Shown here: positions 1 to 11,902 of the stretch, one piece after another | Layout: every line of letters begins with the position of its first letter | Numbering within the stretch: position 1 is the first letter of the stretch | NCBI GenBank assembly: GCA_033182465.1 | Contig: CP137324.1 | Location: 1,736,001 to 1,800,000, forward strand | Origin: Sanghuangporus weigelae | Lineage: Eukaryota; Basidiomycota; Agaricomycetes; Hymenochaetales; Hymenochaetaceae | Direction of reading: 5' to 3' | Length of the DNA stretch: 64,000 nucleotides | The notes under the pieces: model-generated | Seen by the model: the letters and a program-made list of their open reading frames with translations, nothing else | Told to the model about the DNA's origin: nothing | The model's database searches: none | Program-made: the position numbers and the translations under genes

Positions 1-1688
1 CTCCAACATTTGGACACCCCATGCTCCAGCACTTTACCTTCGAACCATCGTACATAAATCTTAATAATGGTTTTATATATGCGTCAATGCGAGCTAATTG
101 AGGCTGACATTGTATCTCTGTAGGTTCCTATGGCTCGCTTCCGTTGCCAGTCCTCACCGTATGCGAGAAGATGACACGCGAGATCGAGGCTAATCCCGAC
201 CGTTTCATGCGTTCCACGTACATCCCAATACTACGTGATGTCCGTGCACGGGTTGCAGCGCTAGTGGGAGCAGACACCGACGAATGTGTAATCGTACCAA
301 ATGCTACCCATGGAATCAATACAGTCCTGCGCAACCTCGACTGGAATGAAGGCGATATCATAGTCAAAAGTCGATGTTTCTGCTTTTCTTACCCGTTGTC
401 CACTACGCTAAAGTCATCAAATCTCTAGCTGATGTGACGTATGACGCGATCTCTCGAACGGTTCAGTACATCAAAGACGTCAATCCGTATATAATACAGT
501 CTAGATTCCCACTGATTTTTCCAACTGCTCCTTCGATCATTATAGACGGATTCCGGACACATTTGAAAGGCCTGTCACGCAAGGGCGGCTGTAAAGTCGT
601 CGCTATCATTGACTCCATAGCCTCTGTTCCTGGAGTATTGATCCCTTGGAAAGAACTTGTGAAGATATGCAAAGAAGAGGATGTCGTGAGCCTTATTGAC
701 GGAGCACATTCTATTGGACAAGAAGTAGACATCAATCTGAAAGATGCGGATCCTGACTTCTGGATTTCAGTAAGTATTTCTACCTATCATTTAACTGTCT
801 TCAAGCCGGGTCCTCATGATCTCTTATCTAGAACTGCCACAAATGGCTATATGCGAAGCGCGGTTGTGCAGTGCTTTATGTCCCCAAGAGGTTCGAAGTC
901 TGTCTCTCTAAACATCGACCTCTGCTTGCGTGTTTCTAATACTTTAATAGGAATCAGCATCTGATTAAGTCGTCTCTTCCTACCTCCAGTAACTACACTT
1001 CCCCTGCCGATCCTCCAGAAAGACCGGAGCCACCAAATTTTATCCAACAGTTCCTGTGTAAGTTGATTTAACGAAGCCACAAGACGACGTTTGACCTGAA
1101 GCGCGCGACAGGGACAGGAACGATTGATCTCGTGCCATTCTTGAGCGTCCATGCTGGTGAGTAAATACCTCGACAGGTCCGCGGGATATCACGCGCTTCA
1201 TGATCATTTTTAGCCTTAGATTTTCGGCAGCGCATTGGTGGAGAACAAAAAATTAACGAGTACTGCCATGGTCTGGCTCTTATTGGAGGTAGACGTCTTG
1301 CGGGGATTTTAGGGACACGTTTATTAGACGAAAACGGAGAGTTCACAACAAACATGGTAATATCCATTATGGAAGTGCGATAGATGTCGACCAAAATTTG
1401 TTTGAATAGGTTGATGTCGAGCTGCCACTGACCGCGAAGGGTACGCACGGTGTGCTATCGCAGATCAAAGATTACCTGGAAGAGAAGAACGTGAGTGCCA
1501 GGCCTTACCATCACAATGGCAAATGGTGGATCAGGTGTAGCGCACAGATCTACAATGAGGTGAGTATATTGCATGGTATGATTGTTTTTCACACGACTGA
1601 TTTGCACCTGTAGGTTTCAGATTTTGAGAAGTTAGGAGAGGTGTTGCTACAAGTCGTAGAAATAATAAATATCAGTGGCAGTGTGTGA
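1..1688 (+). CDS. PLP-dependent class V aminotransferase-like protein (isopenicillin-N-epimerase type), 5' partial
   Basis: The first exon enters from outside the window and ends at 69. Hand splicing gives exons 124-369, 429-769, 832-890, 951-1057, 1112-1156, 1220-1356, 1410-1559 and 1614-1688, all in one frame with GT-AG borders. The protein begins with an NLNNGSYGSLP-like segment, then shows NATHGINTVLRN, the cofactor-site motif LIDGAHSIGQ, and NCHKWLYAKRG, whose lysine is the expected Schiff-base residue for pyridoxal phosphate. The C-terminal half carries HGLALIGGRRLAGILGT and HHNGKWWIRCSAQIYNE, matching the small domain of fold-type I aminotransferases. Family members include cysteine desulfurase-like and epimerase-like enzymes, so the substrate cannot be named. 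The start codon lies off the window. No disruption is seen in the visible part, so this is probably a functional cytosolic enzyme. Confidence 0.88.
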
Positions 1689-2021
1689 TTACATAACCAT
1701 ATTAGTCAGATATAATCCCACGGTCATGACGTTTGTTGGCTGTGCGCTCGACTCCTTTTGAAGTTTCGTCTACCAGACCAGGCCAGGGCGTTCGCAGCTC
1801 GACTCTTCTTTTTGCCACACAAATCCAGCTTTTGTCTTTTACTTTCCTGTATTTCTTTTATTCAACATCACTTTGCTCTAGAGAATATTGTAGTCTCTGC
1901 CACGGTGCGTCGCAGGTTGTTTGCTTTATCACTTTCGGCGTGTTTTGCTCACAATAATATATGGTTTAGTGAGGCGAGGCGTGGATCTCCGACCCGTGCA
2001 CGCGTCAGAACGCGCTCGTGA
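1689..2021. other. Intergenic stretch, promoter of the DDT/PHD gene
   Basis: No gene is recognisable. The stretch lies between the aminotransferase stop and the next ATG. It has pyrimidine-rich runs around 1800-1870 typical of fungal promoters, and an in-frame stop just upstream of 2022 that supports the chosen start. Confidence 0.5.
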
Positions 2022-5000
2022 ATGGCAACTCGCAACGCGTCTCGACAAGGCGCGTCTGCTTCCTCATCCCCCGCTCCCCCTCGACGTTCATTCCCCGTCG
2101 CTCAACCGGCGTCTACGGCCTCGCCACAGCTCCGCGATCTTCGGCGCCAGTGGAAATGGGCCGCAGTCAGCCAGTTCCTATATACCTTCGCCCAGCTCGT
2201 TGCTTTAGATGATGTTCATCTTGTAGTATGTCTACGTCTCTTTAGACTGTTGTCTATCAAGGACCATGCTTATGCGGCTGTGATCAAGGACGTAGAAGAA
2301 GACCTCGTCAACTCTACCATGATTGTCATCCCCCGGCTTATGCAGCGTCTTCTGATCACCTTAACCCAAGACAGGAAGATCACGTTCGTGTACCATTTTG
2401 TCATTTACCTACCTAGTGTTCGGCTGATACCTGTCAACAGTGCCGACAACTGGCAATCAGTCCTCAGAAGACAATACTTGAGGAGAGATCCTACAGCCAA
2501 TCCTATAGGTGTTGAGCCTCCAACAGTACGAAACTCTCGGGCTGCCACTGTTGAGACGGAAATAAAGTCTGAGGGTCGGGATTCCGCCTTGCCTGATGAT
2601 GCGACATCCCTCGGTAATCACAGACGTGAGGAGCCGGCGCACGAGCATAGTGGAAATGACGATGGTGAGAGGGGTGCTATCGGGACACCTCAGGACACAG
2701 AAGCTTCCGACGAGAAAACAGCATCTTCTCTCCGTGCAAATAGCGTCAAGAAGGAAGACGAAGATGTCTCGCAGAACTCCCAAAATACAGTGAAGGACTG
2801 GGCCAACCTTTCGATGCTTGAGAAGCTAGAAAGCATACGTACCGTTATAGAGTGGCATTTCCAGTCGCCATTAAGATTGAGATCTATCATGCGCAGCGAC
2901 GACGAAACAGCAAGCTGGGTACGTGTCCCCCTTTACCTAGCTATCGTGGTTTGCCTCTGTTCACTTCGCATTTTCCAGCGCATAGAACCGATTGGATATG
3001 ATGCAAAGAGAAACGCCTACTGGTTTATTGGTGGTTCGCACTCTTGTTTTACTCATTTTCGCTATCGTGGCTGACTGTATTTTCTCAGCGGACCGCCTTT
3101 GGATTCAAAGGACACCTCCTAAGCCTCCAAAGAAGCCGAGGAAGCGCAAGGCTGTAACCAATGCCGATGGTCGAAAAACTAAAGCGGCTCGCGTCGAGCA
3201 GGCAGGCGACAGCAAGAAGAAAAGGGTGAAATCCTCACCGGAAACGGGAGACACACCCAAACGACGTGGATCAAAGGCTACAGAAACTCCCAAGCGCATT
3301 GGTCGTGCTTCGCGGCGATCACTCGCTGTGAACGACACTACATTATCGTCCCCAATAGTTAGTGGAAGGGCGCGAGCAGCGAAGACCCAAGCGAATGTGA
3401 AATTGGACTTGCAAGCCAAGCAACTTGCAGCCGCAAAAGCTGAGATGGACTCTTTGAACCGCAAATTAGTGAGGAACTCGCCGACTAAATCATCTGGACA
3501 GCGTACAGTTGGTATAAGGATAAGTCGTCGTTTACGTGGTGGCGCCGACGATGACGATGACGAGTGGCAACCGATCCCGGAAGAATGGCTACCTGAGAGC
3601 GAGCGTGTTCAGTCAAAGTCCGCGACCACTGCCATGCAGACTACACGAACGAGTACGAGAAGCAAAGGTTCTACACTTACCAGCAGATCAGTAGCCCCTT
3701 CTGGCAGGGCGAGGATTTCAGGTCTAGAGAGCGATGACGAAAGCGACTTAACGGAACTATCTGATTCCGAAACCTCGACTCATAATGTGTTGGACACTCC
3801 CGAAGTGGACACGCCCAAAGATCCGCCACCAGACCTCAATGGTGTGGTAGCTGGACATGAAAAGGACGACACCCAAGATGAAATAATATCTGAACCTCAG
3901 TATCTGGCCGATTTTATCGAATGGGAAACAGTGAGCAGGTTCCCTTCCGTTCTGAACATCTCTGAAAGGGTTTTAGTTGTGCATCTCCTTGCAAGAATGG
4001 GAAGAGATCTCGCATCGGTTTGAAAAGGCAACGCATTATCTAGAGAAGGCTTTACACAAGGTCTTGTCCCAAGAGGTTGTACCGTTCGTAACGGAGGCTC
4101 TTCGTGTAAGTGCTTCATTCTCTATATACATTGTACGCAGTGCGAATTGGTTATTTAGGAGGCGGAAAAGTTGCGTATGAAAGAGGATGCTCTAATGAAC
4201 CGGAAACGGTCTTCGCGCATCGCTTTCAGAGAGATGGAGAAGGAGACTGCACGGATGGAGGCCATTCACAAAGCTGAAGAGGGGGAGAAGATGGCAAGGA
4301 TGAGACGCTTGGAGGCGCGATCACGACGGGAAGAAGAAGAGAGGCTAAATCGTGAACAGGGAAGGGTGCAACGGCGGAAAGAACGGGAGGAACGTGAACT
4401 GGCTAGAAGCCTCCGTCTGGAACGCGCTAGGTGAGTATCTTCCAAATTTACAAGCTGAGCTGTCATCATAACCGTCTTTCTTCTACAGCGCTGAAAAGGA
4501 GGTCGATGTTTTGACTGAGGCACGCTCGGATAGTGCAGCCAAAGTCGAGGGTAAAGTGCCACGTAACGAAGTCCAGAAACATGCTCGTCACCGAACAAAG
4601 AAGAAGTCCAGCGAGAAGTCGGCGGAGAGCGAAACCTGGGAACTCGACTGTGAGATTTGTGGCGCGAAGGGTATCAATAGGGTCAGTATCTACTTCCTTC
4701 AGCTTGAGCCATGCTGAAGGTGCAACAGGACGATGGTATTCCTTTGATGAGCTGCGGTAGATGCAATAAGTGGCAGCACATCCCCTGTCACGACGCTGTT
4801 GACAGGAAAGCGGGAAGACCAGTACGCAACTGGGATACCGTGGATTTCTTCTGCAATCGCTGTCGTTCAACGCAGAATGGCTCTTCACAAGACTCGTTAT
4901 ATTTGCATCGAGCACCGGCAGTCAACGGACAGGGTCGCCCAGACGATCGGTATTCGCGCGCGCACGGTGCTTCTGACCTTGCAAACGGTAACAAAACAGG

Positions 5001-5433
5001 ACAAGTAAATGAAAATCCCGCTCTTCATCAACAAACGGCAGGATCGACAGCTTTCGCCAGTTTCGCACACTATCATCCTCGCCATCATGGTTTCTCTCCT
5101 AGCCCCTCCGTTCTTCAGTACCAATACCATCCACAACTGCATTCATCATCAAGTTCTAGTTCCTCACAGTCGATTTTCACACACGGGAATCCAGTATCTT
5201 GGGACTCCGGAGATCAAGGTCGTTCATTAGACCCTCGTGGCAGCTACCAAGCCGTTCTGCCACAGCACGCACAGAATGGAAGGACGAATGGGCCGACTCC
5301 CTCTTCGTATGGTGTGTCGTTGACCGGTTCTTCCGGAAGCGCACCTGCGCAAAATATCCAGCATCCGCACCAATACTTCCCTTCCTCTCAACAGAGATTA
5401 TACAACAATCCAGCATATCAACCACAATTGTAG
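2022..5433 (+). CDS. DDT-WHIM-PHD chromatin-remodelling subunit (ISWI-partner/RSF1-like)
   Basis: Multi-exon gene starting at ATG 2022. Introns inferred by eye lie at 2223-2288, 2384-2440, 2919-2978, 3034-3088, 3931-3976, 4106-4158, 4431-4488 and 4682-4728. Domains in order: a DDT-type helical region (WKWAAVSQFLYTFAQLVALD, then VEEDLVNSTMIVIPRLMQRL); a WHIM-type motif (RIEPIGYDAKRNAYWFIGAD followed by RLWIQR); a basic KPPKKPRKRK stretch; an acidic/serine-rich linker; a conserved segment with EWEEISHRFEKATHYLEKAL; a long Arg/Glu coiled coil with RKRSSRI; and one PHD finger (CEICGAKGINRDDG, then CGRCNKWQHIPCHD and a closing FFCNRC). The C-terminal ~190 residues are low-complexity Ser/Gln/His/Pro. 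DDT and WHIM domains dock ISWI-type remodellers and PHD fingers read histone tails, so a nuclear nucleosome-spacing role is inferred. No exact ortholog name can be given. Confidence 0.87.
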
Positions 5434-5596
5434 ACCACACATTAACTTATTCACCATGCTATTTATACATTATCCGACATGTCCCAGGAATGTTTGTAGA
5501 CGGTCGGCACCTGCGCTCATCCACGATCTTTGGGATGGACCTTTTGTAAACATCTATCTAGTCAAGATCATCGTGTTCTACCGAATATCAATATAA

Positions 5597-6488
5597 TCAG
5601 CGTATACCCTCGTACATCTTGAACCGAGATGAGACGAAAGGAAATGGGTCGTCTTCATGTGATGTATCTCTGGAAAGCAATAACCTATCAGTGTGCTTTT
5701 GATCAGGTCGATGAAATTTGCCACTGACTCTAGTGGACCGAGGATTCGGAGACCCCTTACGTGGGTATCCTTGCCATTCATGTGGTTCGCAAGAATGATG
5801 ATCTGTAAGACGTAGCAATAGACGGGTTTGCTTTGTACACGCTGTCGGTAAATGGTGAATGAGCAAGTTTAATTGGCACTGACAATTCCTGCCCTTCCTC
5901 GTTAAGTTCCGAGGAGACGTCAAAGGCGACCCAACCATTTGGCTTGTCAAACGAGACAACCCTCACATCTTGCAAGTCAGAAAGACTTGTTCCGGCGCGA
6001 AGGCACAATGTCGAAGGTGTATAAGAGTCGTCTAATTGGAAGCTCAGATGCAGGGAGACTTTCTTTATAGAGATATAGTGAGTCGAAAGAGACACGAATA
6101 TGAGAACCGACCTGCACAGCGGTCTTCCGAGGAAACTGGATGATTATGGAATGTGGCTGCGGTCCATCAGAACTGTTCATGTGGTTTATTCATCGAGTCT
6201 TTGAAGGAGAGTCGATTACTTACTGCCAGAAGGTCTCTGGGTCATCGTCGCGCAGACACTCGGGTCCAAACCCGAACTTATATGACGAAACAGACCATTT
6301 CGCGAGATGACCTATGTCCGGCCACGAAAGGGCTGTCGATTTGTCTCCTGTTTATCATTTGTCAGTCCATGGCGTTTCTTGTAGACTATGAACAGGCCTA
6401 ATGAGAGCGGATTCTGCGCGGGCTCAGTGATTGTCGGCTGAGGAATCGAATCCAACCCGTTAGCTCTCGGGATCGTTGTGGTTGCCAT
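5597..6488 (-). CDS. APC10: Anaphase-promoting complex subunit 10 (DOC domain)
   Basis: Minus-strand gene with several introns. The spliced protein shows FGFGPECLRDDDPETFWHSD then GPQPHSIIIQFPRKTAVQ, LDDSYTPSTLCLRAGTSLSD, LQDVRVVSFDKPNGWVAFDV, YVLQIIILANHMNGKDTHVR, and an Ile-Arg C-terminus (KMYEGIR). These match the jelly-roll DOC domain of APC10/Doc1 point by point, including the NHxNGxDTH signature and the IR tail that docks on APC3-type TPR subunits. APC10 helps the APC/C ubiquitin ligase recognise D-box substrates in mitosis. The stop is at 5597-5599. The ATG at 6488 is the best start (MATTTIPRANG), but the first intron and the final small intron are not fixed exactly. The 3' end faces that of the DDT/PHD gene, about 160 bp away. 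Length and motifs look intact. Confidence 0.92.
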
Positions 6489-6993
6489 TGAACCACTGCC
6501 AGTGAGCTCGGCGCGCTCGTGTGCGTGCGTCGAGAATTTCGCTCACGTGCATCGATCAAGAGAACTTAGCAGTGTTACATTTACACATATTTTAGCACGC
6601 CAACCAATTTGCCTAAATCGCCAGTGTCCTGCTACATATATATTCATAGAAAAAAGAATATGCTGATGAATGAAATGCGCTCGAGATTTTTTTCTAACCA
6701 CTTCCAAGCCACATCTAAGCGTGTGCTCCTCCAGGTCCGGCCATGGATTCCCTGAGACTCCTACGTCGCTGTCTCGCTTTAGCTGATCTTGACGGCCTTT
6801 TCGCTGAAGGAAGTTGGCATCTGTGAGACTGTGTCAGATATGATTGTGTAGCTAAAGTAGCAATTCCTACGTGGTCTGGCTATCTAATGCTGGTAGGGCG
6901 GATGTACACAGAGTGATCTTCATGTATGGCATTTTTTCTTGCTTTAAGCTAGAATTTTCCTGTTAGCCGACAATATGGCACCAAGTAGATTGC
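6489..6993. other. Intergenic: APC10 upstream region and 3' flank of the Alba-like gene
   Basis: About 500 bp with no credible coding segment on either strand. By position it should hold the APC10 promoter and the terminator of the Alba-like gene. Confidence 0.5.
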
Positions 6994-7557
6994 TCACTGT
7001 TTTTTGCCTTCTAGTACCGTCATTATGTGTTTCTGTCTTTGGCCCTCGTCATCTTGCGAACCCGGATCGAGCGCACATTCTTCAATAAACCCAAGATGAT
7101 TGTATTGGTAAAGACCAGTGCTCTGCGACCCCGAAGCCAGCTCTTTGAAGTATTCTCGCTTTATGATCTCCACGACTGAAACGAGCCGCGGAATGTTGAG
7201 CACAGAAGAAGAAATCGCCCGGTCCCTACTTTCCCCATTTCCCTTTGTGACATTCGTTTTGTCGGGGTCTGCTGCAGAATGTGACAAAGAGTCCGCGACA
7301 AACACTGAACTAGTCGAAGAACCGATAATGTCTAGCGGAGGATTCGAAGGCAGAGTATGTAATACCAAGGGTCGCCCAGGGTTTTCCTAGAGGAATGATA
7401 CGCGTCAATGAAGTACCAAAATATCTGGTATTGCTAGCAAATTCACTCGGAAAAAGCTCAAGCAGAACTCAACCCATAACTTTATCCTACCTCCACTCGT
7501 AATACGAACATAATGAGGTGAGACATCGTCTTTTGTAGGATTGCTTGTTGAAGCCAT
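6994..7557 (-). CDS. Alba-like nucleic-acid-binding domain protein
   Basis: Two exons. Exon 1 starts at ATG 7557 (MASTSNPTKDD) and ends in CLSFFR. A ~60 bp intron with a CTAG acceptor leads into ENPGRPLVLHTLPSNPP, and the stop is at 6994-6996. Segments YVRITSGGRIKLWVEFCLSF, PLVLHTLPS and RLVSVVEIIKREYFKEL plus GLYQYNHLGFIEE fit the alternating strand/helix pattern of fungal Alba-domain proteins, including RNase P/MRP Rpp20/Rpp25 relatives. The product is about 165 residues, with a polar insertion (about 65-100) between the two halves. It probably binds RNA or DNA; a specific complex cannot be assigned. An alternative is an uncharacterised fungal protein with a similar fold. Confidence 0.68.
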
Positions 7558-7782
7558 GCAGTTCGGAAGACAAGAGGTTTCTTGTTGTCACTTGTTTATA
7601 TGTTACATATAATCTTCCCAACTCCATAAACCATAAATTGTAATACAGATCAAATCAACGAATCAGTAAATAGAGTACACTGTTACTCTACACAGTTTCC
7701 ATGAGCGTAGAACGAAGCGAAATTAACCAGCGCTGCATGGGCTACATGGTATATAAAGTGTCTTGATAGTCCTTCAGAATTA

Positions 7783-8488
7783 TCAGCATTTGGGATAAGA
7801 AATAAATAAACGATGATCTGGCATCGAGGCACGAACGTGCTCCGGCTGTGAAGGACGTAGGCTAGCATGAGACGGAGAACGATCGACATGACTAGTTTTG
7901 CTACTCACGCGAATGTTCTCCGGTAGCGGTATTGAGCGTACGCAGCGCCTTTCCTTAACTTCCTGGACGACTTTATCAGGTTCCCATTTCTCCGTTTCCT
8001 CGACGGCCTTGTACGAAACTATAAGGCGTCTATACTGGTAACTGATATGCACGTCGGACTTCAAGACACCGGGAAGATTGAGGATAGCTAGTGTATTCTT
8101 CCCATTGGAAGAATCTCGGAATGTTCTAATCAATTAGAAAACGTCGGTTACATAGCATGTCGATGATGGAAGAAGGTGCCTACAGTGACGGCTGCTTGGA
8201 GAGTCGAGCAGGTCTTGAAGGGTTTGGGACTTCTTTCTCAACAGCCGGGCTTGCTTGCACCTTCTTCTCCTCTCCTGGTACCGCAATCTCGATAGAGCCC
8301 CTGGTACTAGTCCTCGATCGGACCTGCTGCCAGAGTTGATCGATGAACTCTTCATCGGCCTCAAGAGGTGTGACAGGCTCAGCAGTCTCCTTTGAGGATG
8401 AAGTGGATGTGGACATGAAATATGCACTTTCGACCGGTGATGATGAACGTTGGTGTGGTCTCCTCTGTGCAGGCGGTGAAAGGGGCAT
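7783..8488 (-). CDS. Small heat-shock protein (Hsp20/alpha-crystallin domain)
   Basis: Three exons on the minus strand, start ATG 8488. Exon 1 encodes a Ser/Pro-rich N-terminal arm (to KQPSL). The next exon carries the alpha-crystallin core: TFRDSSNGKNTLAILNLPGV, LKSDVHISYQYRRLIVSYKA, WEPDKVVQEVKERRCVRSIP, LPENIR. The last exon gives PEHVRASMPDHRLFISYPKC and the stop at 7783. The LPENI and IxASMxDHxLxIxxP pattern is typical of Hsp20 beta-strands 8-9. Such proteins form oligomeric holdases that bind unfolding proteins under stress. The N-terminal arm is long and poorly conserved, as is usual. It is co-oriented with the flanking Alba-like and UBX genes. Confidence 0.88.
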
Positions 8489-9261
8489 TGTAAGTCGCGG
8501 TCACTTACGACGTCAAGGTGAAAATTCTAGTCAAGGTCAAGTAAGGGATGAAAAGTGAGATAGCTGCCTGCGCGATGAAGAGGGAAGCAGAAAGAAACCT
8601 GGAATAGGGCAGAGCGTGGTGAGTGGTATCAAGTACTGTATCTGTATATCATTCATCTCGGCGCCAAAGGATCGTTCCCCTATTCCTATTATTCAAAGGT
8701 ACGCAGAAAAGACCGAGAGGCATACATCAGTATTACGTACGTACACGTGGGAGAAGCTGACAAACACGCGAAAAGCCTTTGCTTCCGCATGCACATGTGC
8801 ACCGCACCGTGGTTTCTTTCTCTTTCTCCTACGCCCATCTGGTGAGTTTGATCATCTTTATCTGTTCTTTCTGCGCGCATGATGATGGCCCTTGTGCCAC
8901 GTTAAAAAACAGCATGTTAGACTACCTAGAGCATGTCTCGCTGCGGATCCATCTTACAATATTTCTGACACACCTTTTCTTGTCTATATTGCGATTATGG
9001 CCATTGACTTTACCCTCACAGATGAACAACGGTCTACCAACAATTTAATAGCTGGCTGATCGTCACAACATTGTATCTTGACGATAACAGTAGATCGTCT
9101 CAATGACACGCTCGATTATATGTCGGATCTAACTACGATGTCTCGTGTGATGATGACATGCCCATCCATGCATGACTATACTTCTCGTACTTTTTTTCAT
9201 GTACAACAATCAACAGTTCCATCCAATGGTAATATACACGTTGTAAGTGAGCGACAGTGGG
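8489..9261. other. Intergenic: Hsp20 promoter region and 3' flank of the UBX gene
   Basis: No gene is visible in about 770 bp. Close to the Hsp20 start, at 8520-8527, is the inverted pair GAAAATTC, which fits two units of a heat-shock element (GAAnnTTC). It is only ~32 bp from the ATG and lacks a clear third unit, so its role is uncertain. Confidence 0.45.
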
Positions 9262-10479
9262 TCATGCTATCGTTTGCCTTTGGGGGCACCAGTTAGAAAG
9301 GTGAAAATGCGAATCGGAACACGTATGTAACCTACCAGAAAGTCTGAGCAACCTCGCAATTTTCTTGCCTTTGTCTGACGAATCTGATGGAACTTTGCCA
9401 CTTGGAGCGGATTGCTTGGGAGGAGATGACGGGGCCTCGAAAGGAGCAGGCAGAGGCAACTCAATTGCTTGAGACAATATTTCATGGTAAAGAGGAGGGG
9501 GTCCTGTAATAGCTGTGACGGCAAGTAGTTATGGATACTCGAAAGACCTGAAAGCGACAGAAGCCAACTCACAATCAAGTTCTACACTATCGTCGAGGAA
9601 ACGGAAATGCAAGATGCTCCGTGGCGCTAAGTGTAGATCAAACAGGGTCTTATCCTTTACATTCGGATCCGATACTTTCAGGTCTCTGCGAGGAGGCGTC
9701 TCGACTATGACGCAGTCAGATCCGGAGATTGTGAAAGCAAAAGTCGACATACATAGGACAAACTTATGTGCCTTTGCATCTTCGTTTAGACATGACCTCA
9801 CGAACGCGTACACCAGTTTTATTACAGAGGATGAGGGAAAGGTTTTTTCCAGCATCGATCTATTAGCGAACATTATGCGAATGGTTGCCTGACGAAAATT
9901 CATCAATGAACATTTGAACAACGGGGAACGTATTTATGCAGCGAGACGTACCGTCGGGTATTTAACTCTAATCTCTTGATTCCTTTCATTACGAAGTCTC
10001 TCTGTGAGTAAAGGGGCGTCCTGATATGCTCTTGATCGTGATGCTAACGAGGCCTGAGCGGACCTCAAATCCTCAGCCGTAGGCTCAAAAAAGTCGGGAG
10101 ATGGTGGATCCTCTACAAGTCGTATTGAGCAGTCGTGCATCACAGTCGGACATAAATAATCACAACCTCGAGCGCTGCTCCTTGTCTGATTTGGATTCGG
10201 GACATAGTATGTAAACTCGCCGATTTGCGTCAGATCACTCGAAGCTCGACTATCGATGTTCTTCTGTCTCGACGAGGAATCTGCTATTGTTTATCAAGTC
10301 TGTATCATGCAGAGAGTGATGCTTACCTTACCTCCTGTCGTATCCGCATCCTGTTCATTAGAAATTTGCCAATCGGTGCCAGGCTGCCCAGAAGCGTTGG
10401 CTCGTTCGACCGAAGAATTGATACTTTGGGAATCTTGTATATAAGATATCTGTTCGGTAGTTGGCGGTGGTTGTTCCAT
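9262..10479 (-). CDS. UBX-domain protein of the TUG/ASPSCR1 type
   Basis: Multi-exon minus-strand gene. The likely start at 10479 gives MEQPPPTTEQISYIQD. Later exons give ASSDLTQIGEFTYYVPNPNQ, then PPSPDFFEPTAEDLRSAQAS and DAPLLTERLRNERNQEIRVK, followed by a UBX domain (TIRIMFANRSMLEKTFPSSS, VYAFVRSCLNEDAKAHKFVL, then PPRRDLKVSDPN and LHLAPRSILHFRFLDD). The end is IARLLRLS followed by a stop at 9262-9264, the same with or without the last small intron. The FxPTxxDLxxAQ region just before the UBX domain is characteristic of tether-containing-UBX proteins, which bind the Cdc48/p97 ATPase. No N-terminal TUG ubiquitin-like domain is evident, so this is a short form, or its first exon has been missed. 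Confidence 0.84.
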
Positions 10480-10673
10480 GTCAACGACGACAATAGGATA
10501 GGTAAGCAAACGATGAGTGCAAACGTAGACGCGCAGCCGACACATCATGTATATGCATCACGTGCATTGTTTTATAATTTTGGTTACAAAATGCCACAGT
10601 ACTGTACTACATAGTACTAGCGCTTATTTACATGCTGTTTCGTCAATGATAATACATATCTGCTCCAAGATTA

Positions 10674-11569
10674 TCAACTGCCCAGACGAGTTGCACTCAT
10701 GCCTCCATCAGTTCCCTGTATTTTTTCGTGATCGGCGAGATTAGCTTGCGACTCGTACACGGTGACAACCGGATCTCGTTTTCTCTAAAGATTGGTTTAA
10801 AATAAATATCCTAATGGGCCACTCTTTGGTGAGACGAACTCACTTCAGACCATGATCCTCTTAGACCGATGAAGTATATCTTTGTCGTATCTGCACCTTG
10901 AGCCTCAGGGAAGAATATGGTCAAGGAGGACAGGTTGGAAAACTTGGAAGCTCTGTACTCGTCGCTTGTCGGTCAGGAAAGGTCGGAAAATTTGATGCAA
11001 GAGTGGCTTCGCACTTAACGGTATATTCCCCAATATCTCTTGATTGGGGTACTGGGAATTCCTGGTCCGGATGACGCTCGGTAATGTCAGAAAAGTCTAC
11101 ATTGTCCGCGTTCGCAAACTTGAGGGCTGTGTGATGAATGCCTCGGATGAGAATATTGTTGTAACAGATATACACACGAGAGAGAATCTGGAGGGGGTCT
11201 GTTCTCCTGGACCGGACTTTAAGAGCACTGAACGGAGCTTGACGGAGCCCGTGAAAGGGATCCGGAAGATTCTAAAGAAGATTATATGCGTTGTAGAAAC
11301 GAAACGGAAAAGATGGAGAGAAGAGTACAGACAACTGATCATCAGCGTCACTTTCTACTGACTGACATAAGTAGTCAGAGTCAGCGCGCAGGAAAGAGAG
11401 CAAGAAAGAAGGGCGAGGTACCATAGACTCGTCAAGTCTCATATCCCAAGGTTTGATAACTGAACTTGGGGAAGTTTCATCTGCAGCGTTGAGAGCGATG
11501 ATATTTTGGAGATCAATGTAAGGATACAAATTGTCGGCAGGACCGGTATCTGGCCCGTGATCGTGGTCA

Positions 11570-11613
<44 letters not shown>

Positions 11614-11652
11614 AGCATCGTCACGACAATGCGCGGAGTGGTTATGCGGCAT
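10674..11652 (-). CDS. PITH-domain protein with N-terminal His-Asp repeat
   Basis: Start ATG 11652 (MPHNHSAHCRDDAH). Spliced segments read NLYPYIDLQNIIALNAADET, VIKPWDMRLDES, FRIPFTGSVKLRSVLLKSGP, SLKFANADNVDFSDITERHP, EFPVPQSRDIGEYTVK, FSNLSSLTIFFPEAQGADTT, KIYFIGLRGSWSE and DPVVTVYESQANLADHEKIQ, ending GGMSATRLGS at 10674. This is the full PITH (proteasome-interacting thioredoxin) domain, without the thioredoxin part. Stand-alone fungal PITH proteins are conserved and thought to act with the proteasome or in transcription; the exact role is unknown. The (His-Asp) run near residue 15 is encoded by a hexanucleotide repeat. It shares a ~250 bp divergent promoter with citrate synthase. Confidence 0.9.
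11559..11621 (+). repeat. Hexanucleotide microsatellite in the PITH coding region
   Basis: Tandem GTGGTC/GTCGTG units on the plus strand (CAC-GAC on the coding strand) encode about ten His-Asp pairs. The repeat is in frame, so length changes would add or remove pairs without breaking the gene. Confidence 0.9.
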
Positions 11653-11902
11653 TAGAGAGAGGATGAAGGTAAGGTGCGGAAAGCCCGATCGGTATATGCG
11701 CGGATCAAGCCGAGGACGCATCGCCTCGCCGATTGGACGAGGCTGCAACTATCCTTAGCCACTCCCCAACGCTGATGACGTTGCCCGCACCGTCCTTTTT
11801 TCCCATGGCCACAGAGAAAAAAGACGCGAAAATGAGGAGCAAAATAAGCGCTTCTCTTCCCCGTTCCACCACCATCTCCTCCATCTCCTCTCCTCGTCGT
11901 CA
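11653..11902. promoter_or_regulatory. Divergent promoter between the PITH gene and citrate synthase
   Basis: The 250 bp between two divergent start codons must carry both promoters. An inverted CCAAT box (GATTGG) lies near 11734. The citrate synthase side is pyrimidine-rich (TCTCC/CATCTCC runs at 11860-11900), typical of highly expressed fungal genes. Confidence 0.6.

Noticed and set aside
1758-2021. Short plus-strand open frames before the DDT/PHD gene
   Set aside because: Pyrimidine-rich, with no domain, and in the expected promoter or 5' UTR of the next gene.
8520-8527. Heat-shock element upstream of Hsp20
   Set aside because: Only two GAA/TTC units are present and they lie about 32 bp from the ATG. 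Too weak to list as a regulatory site on its own.
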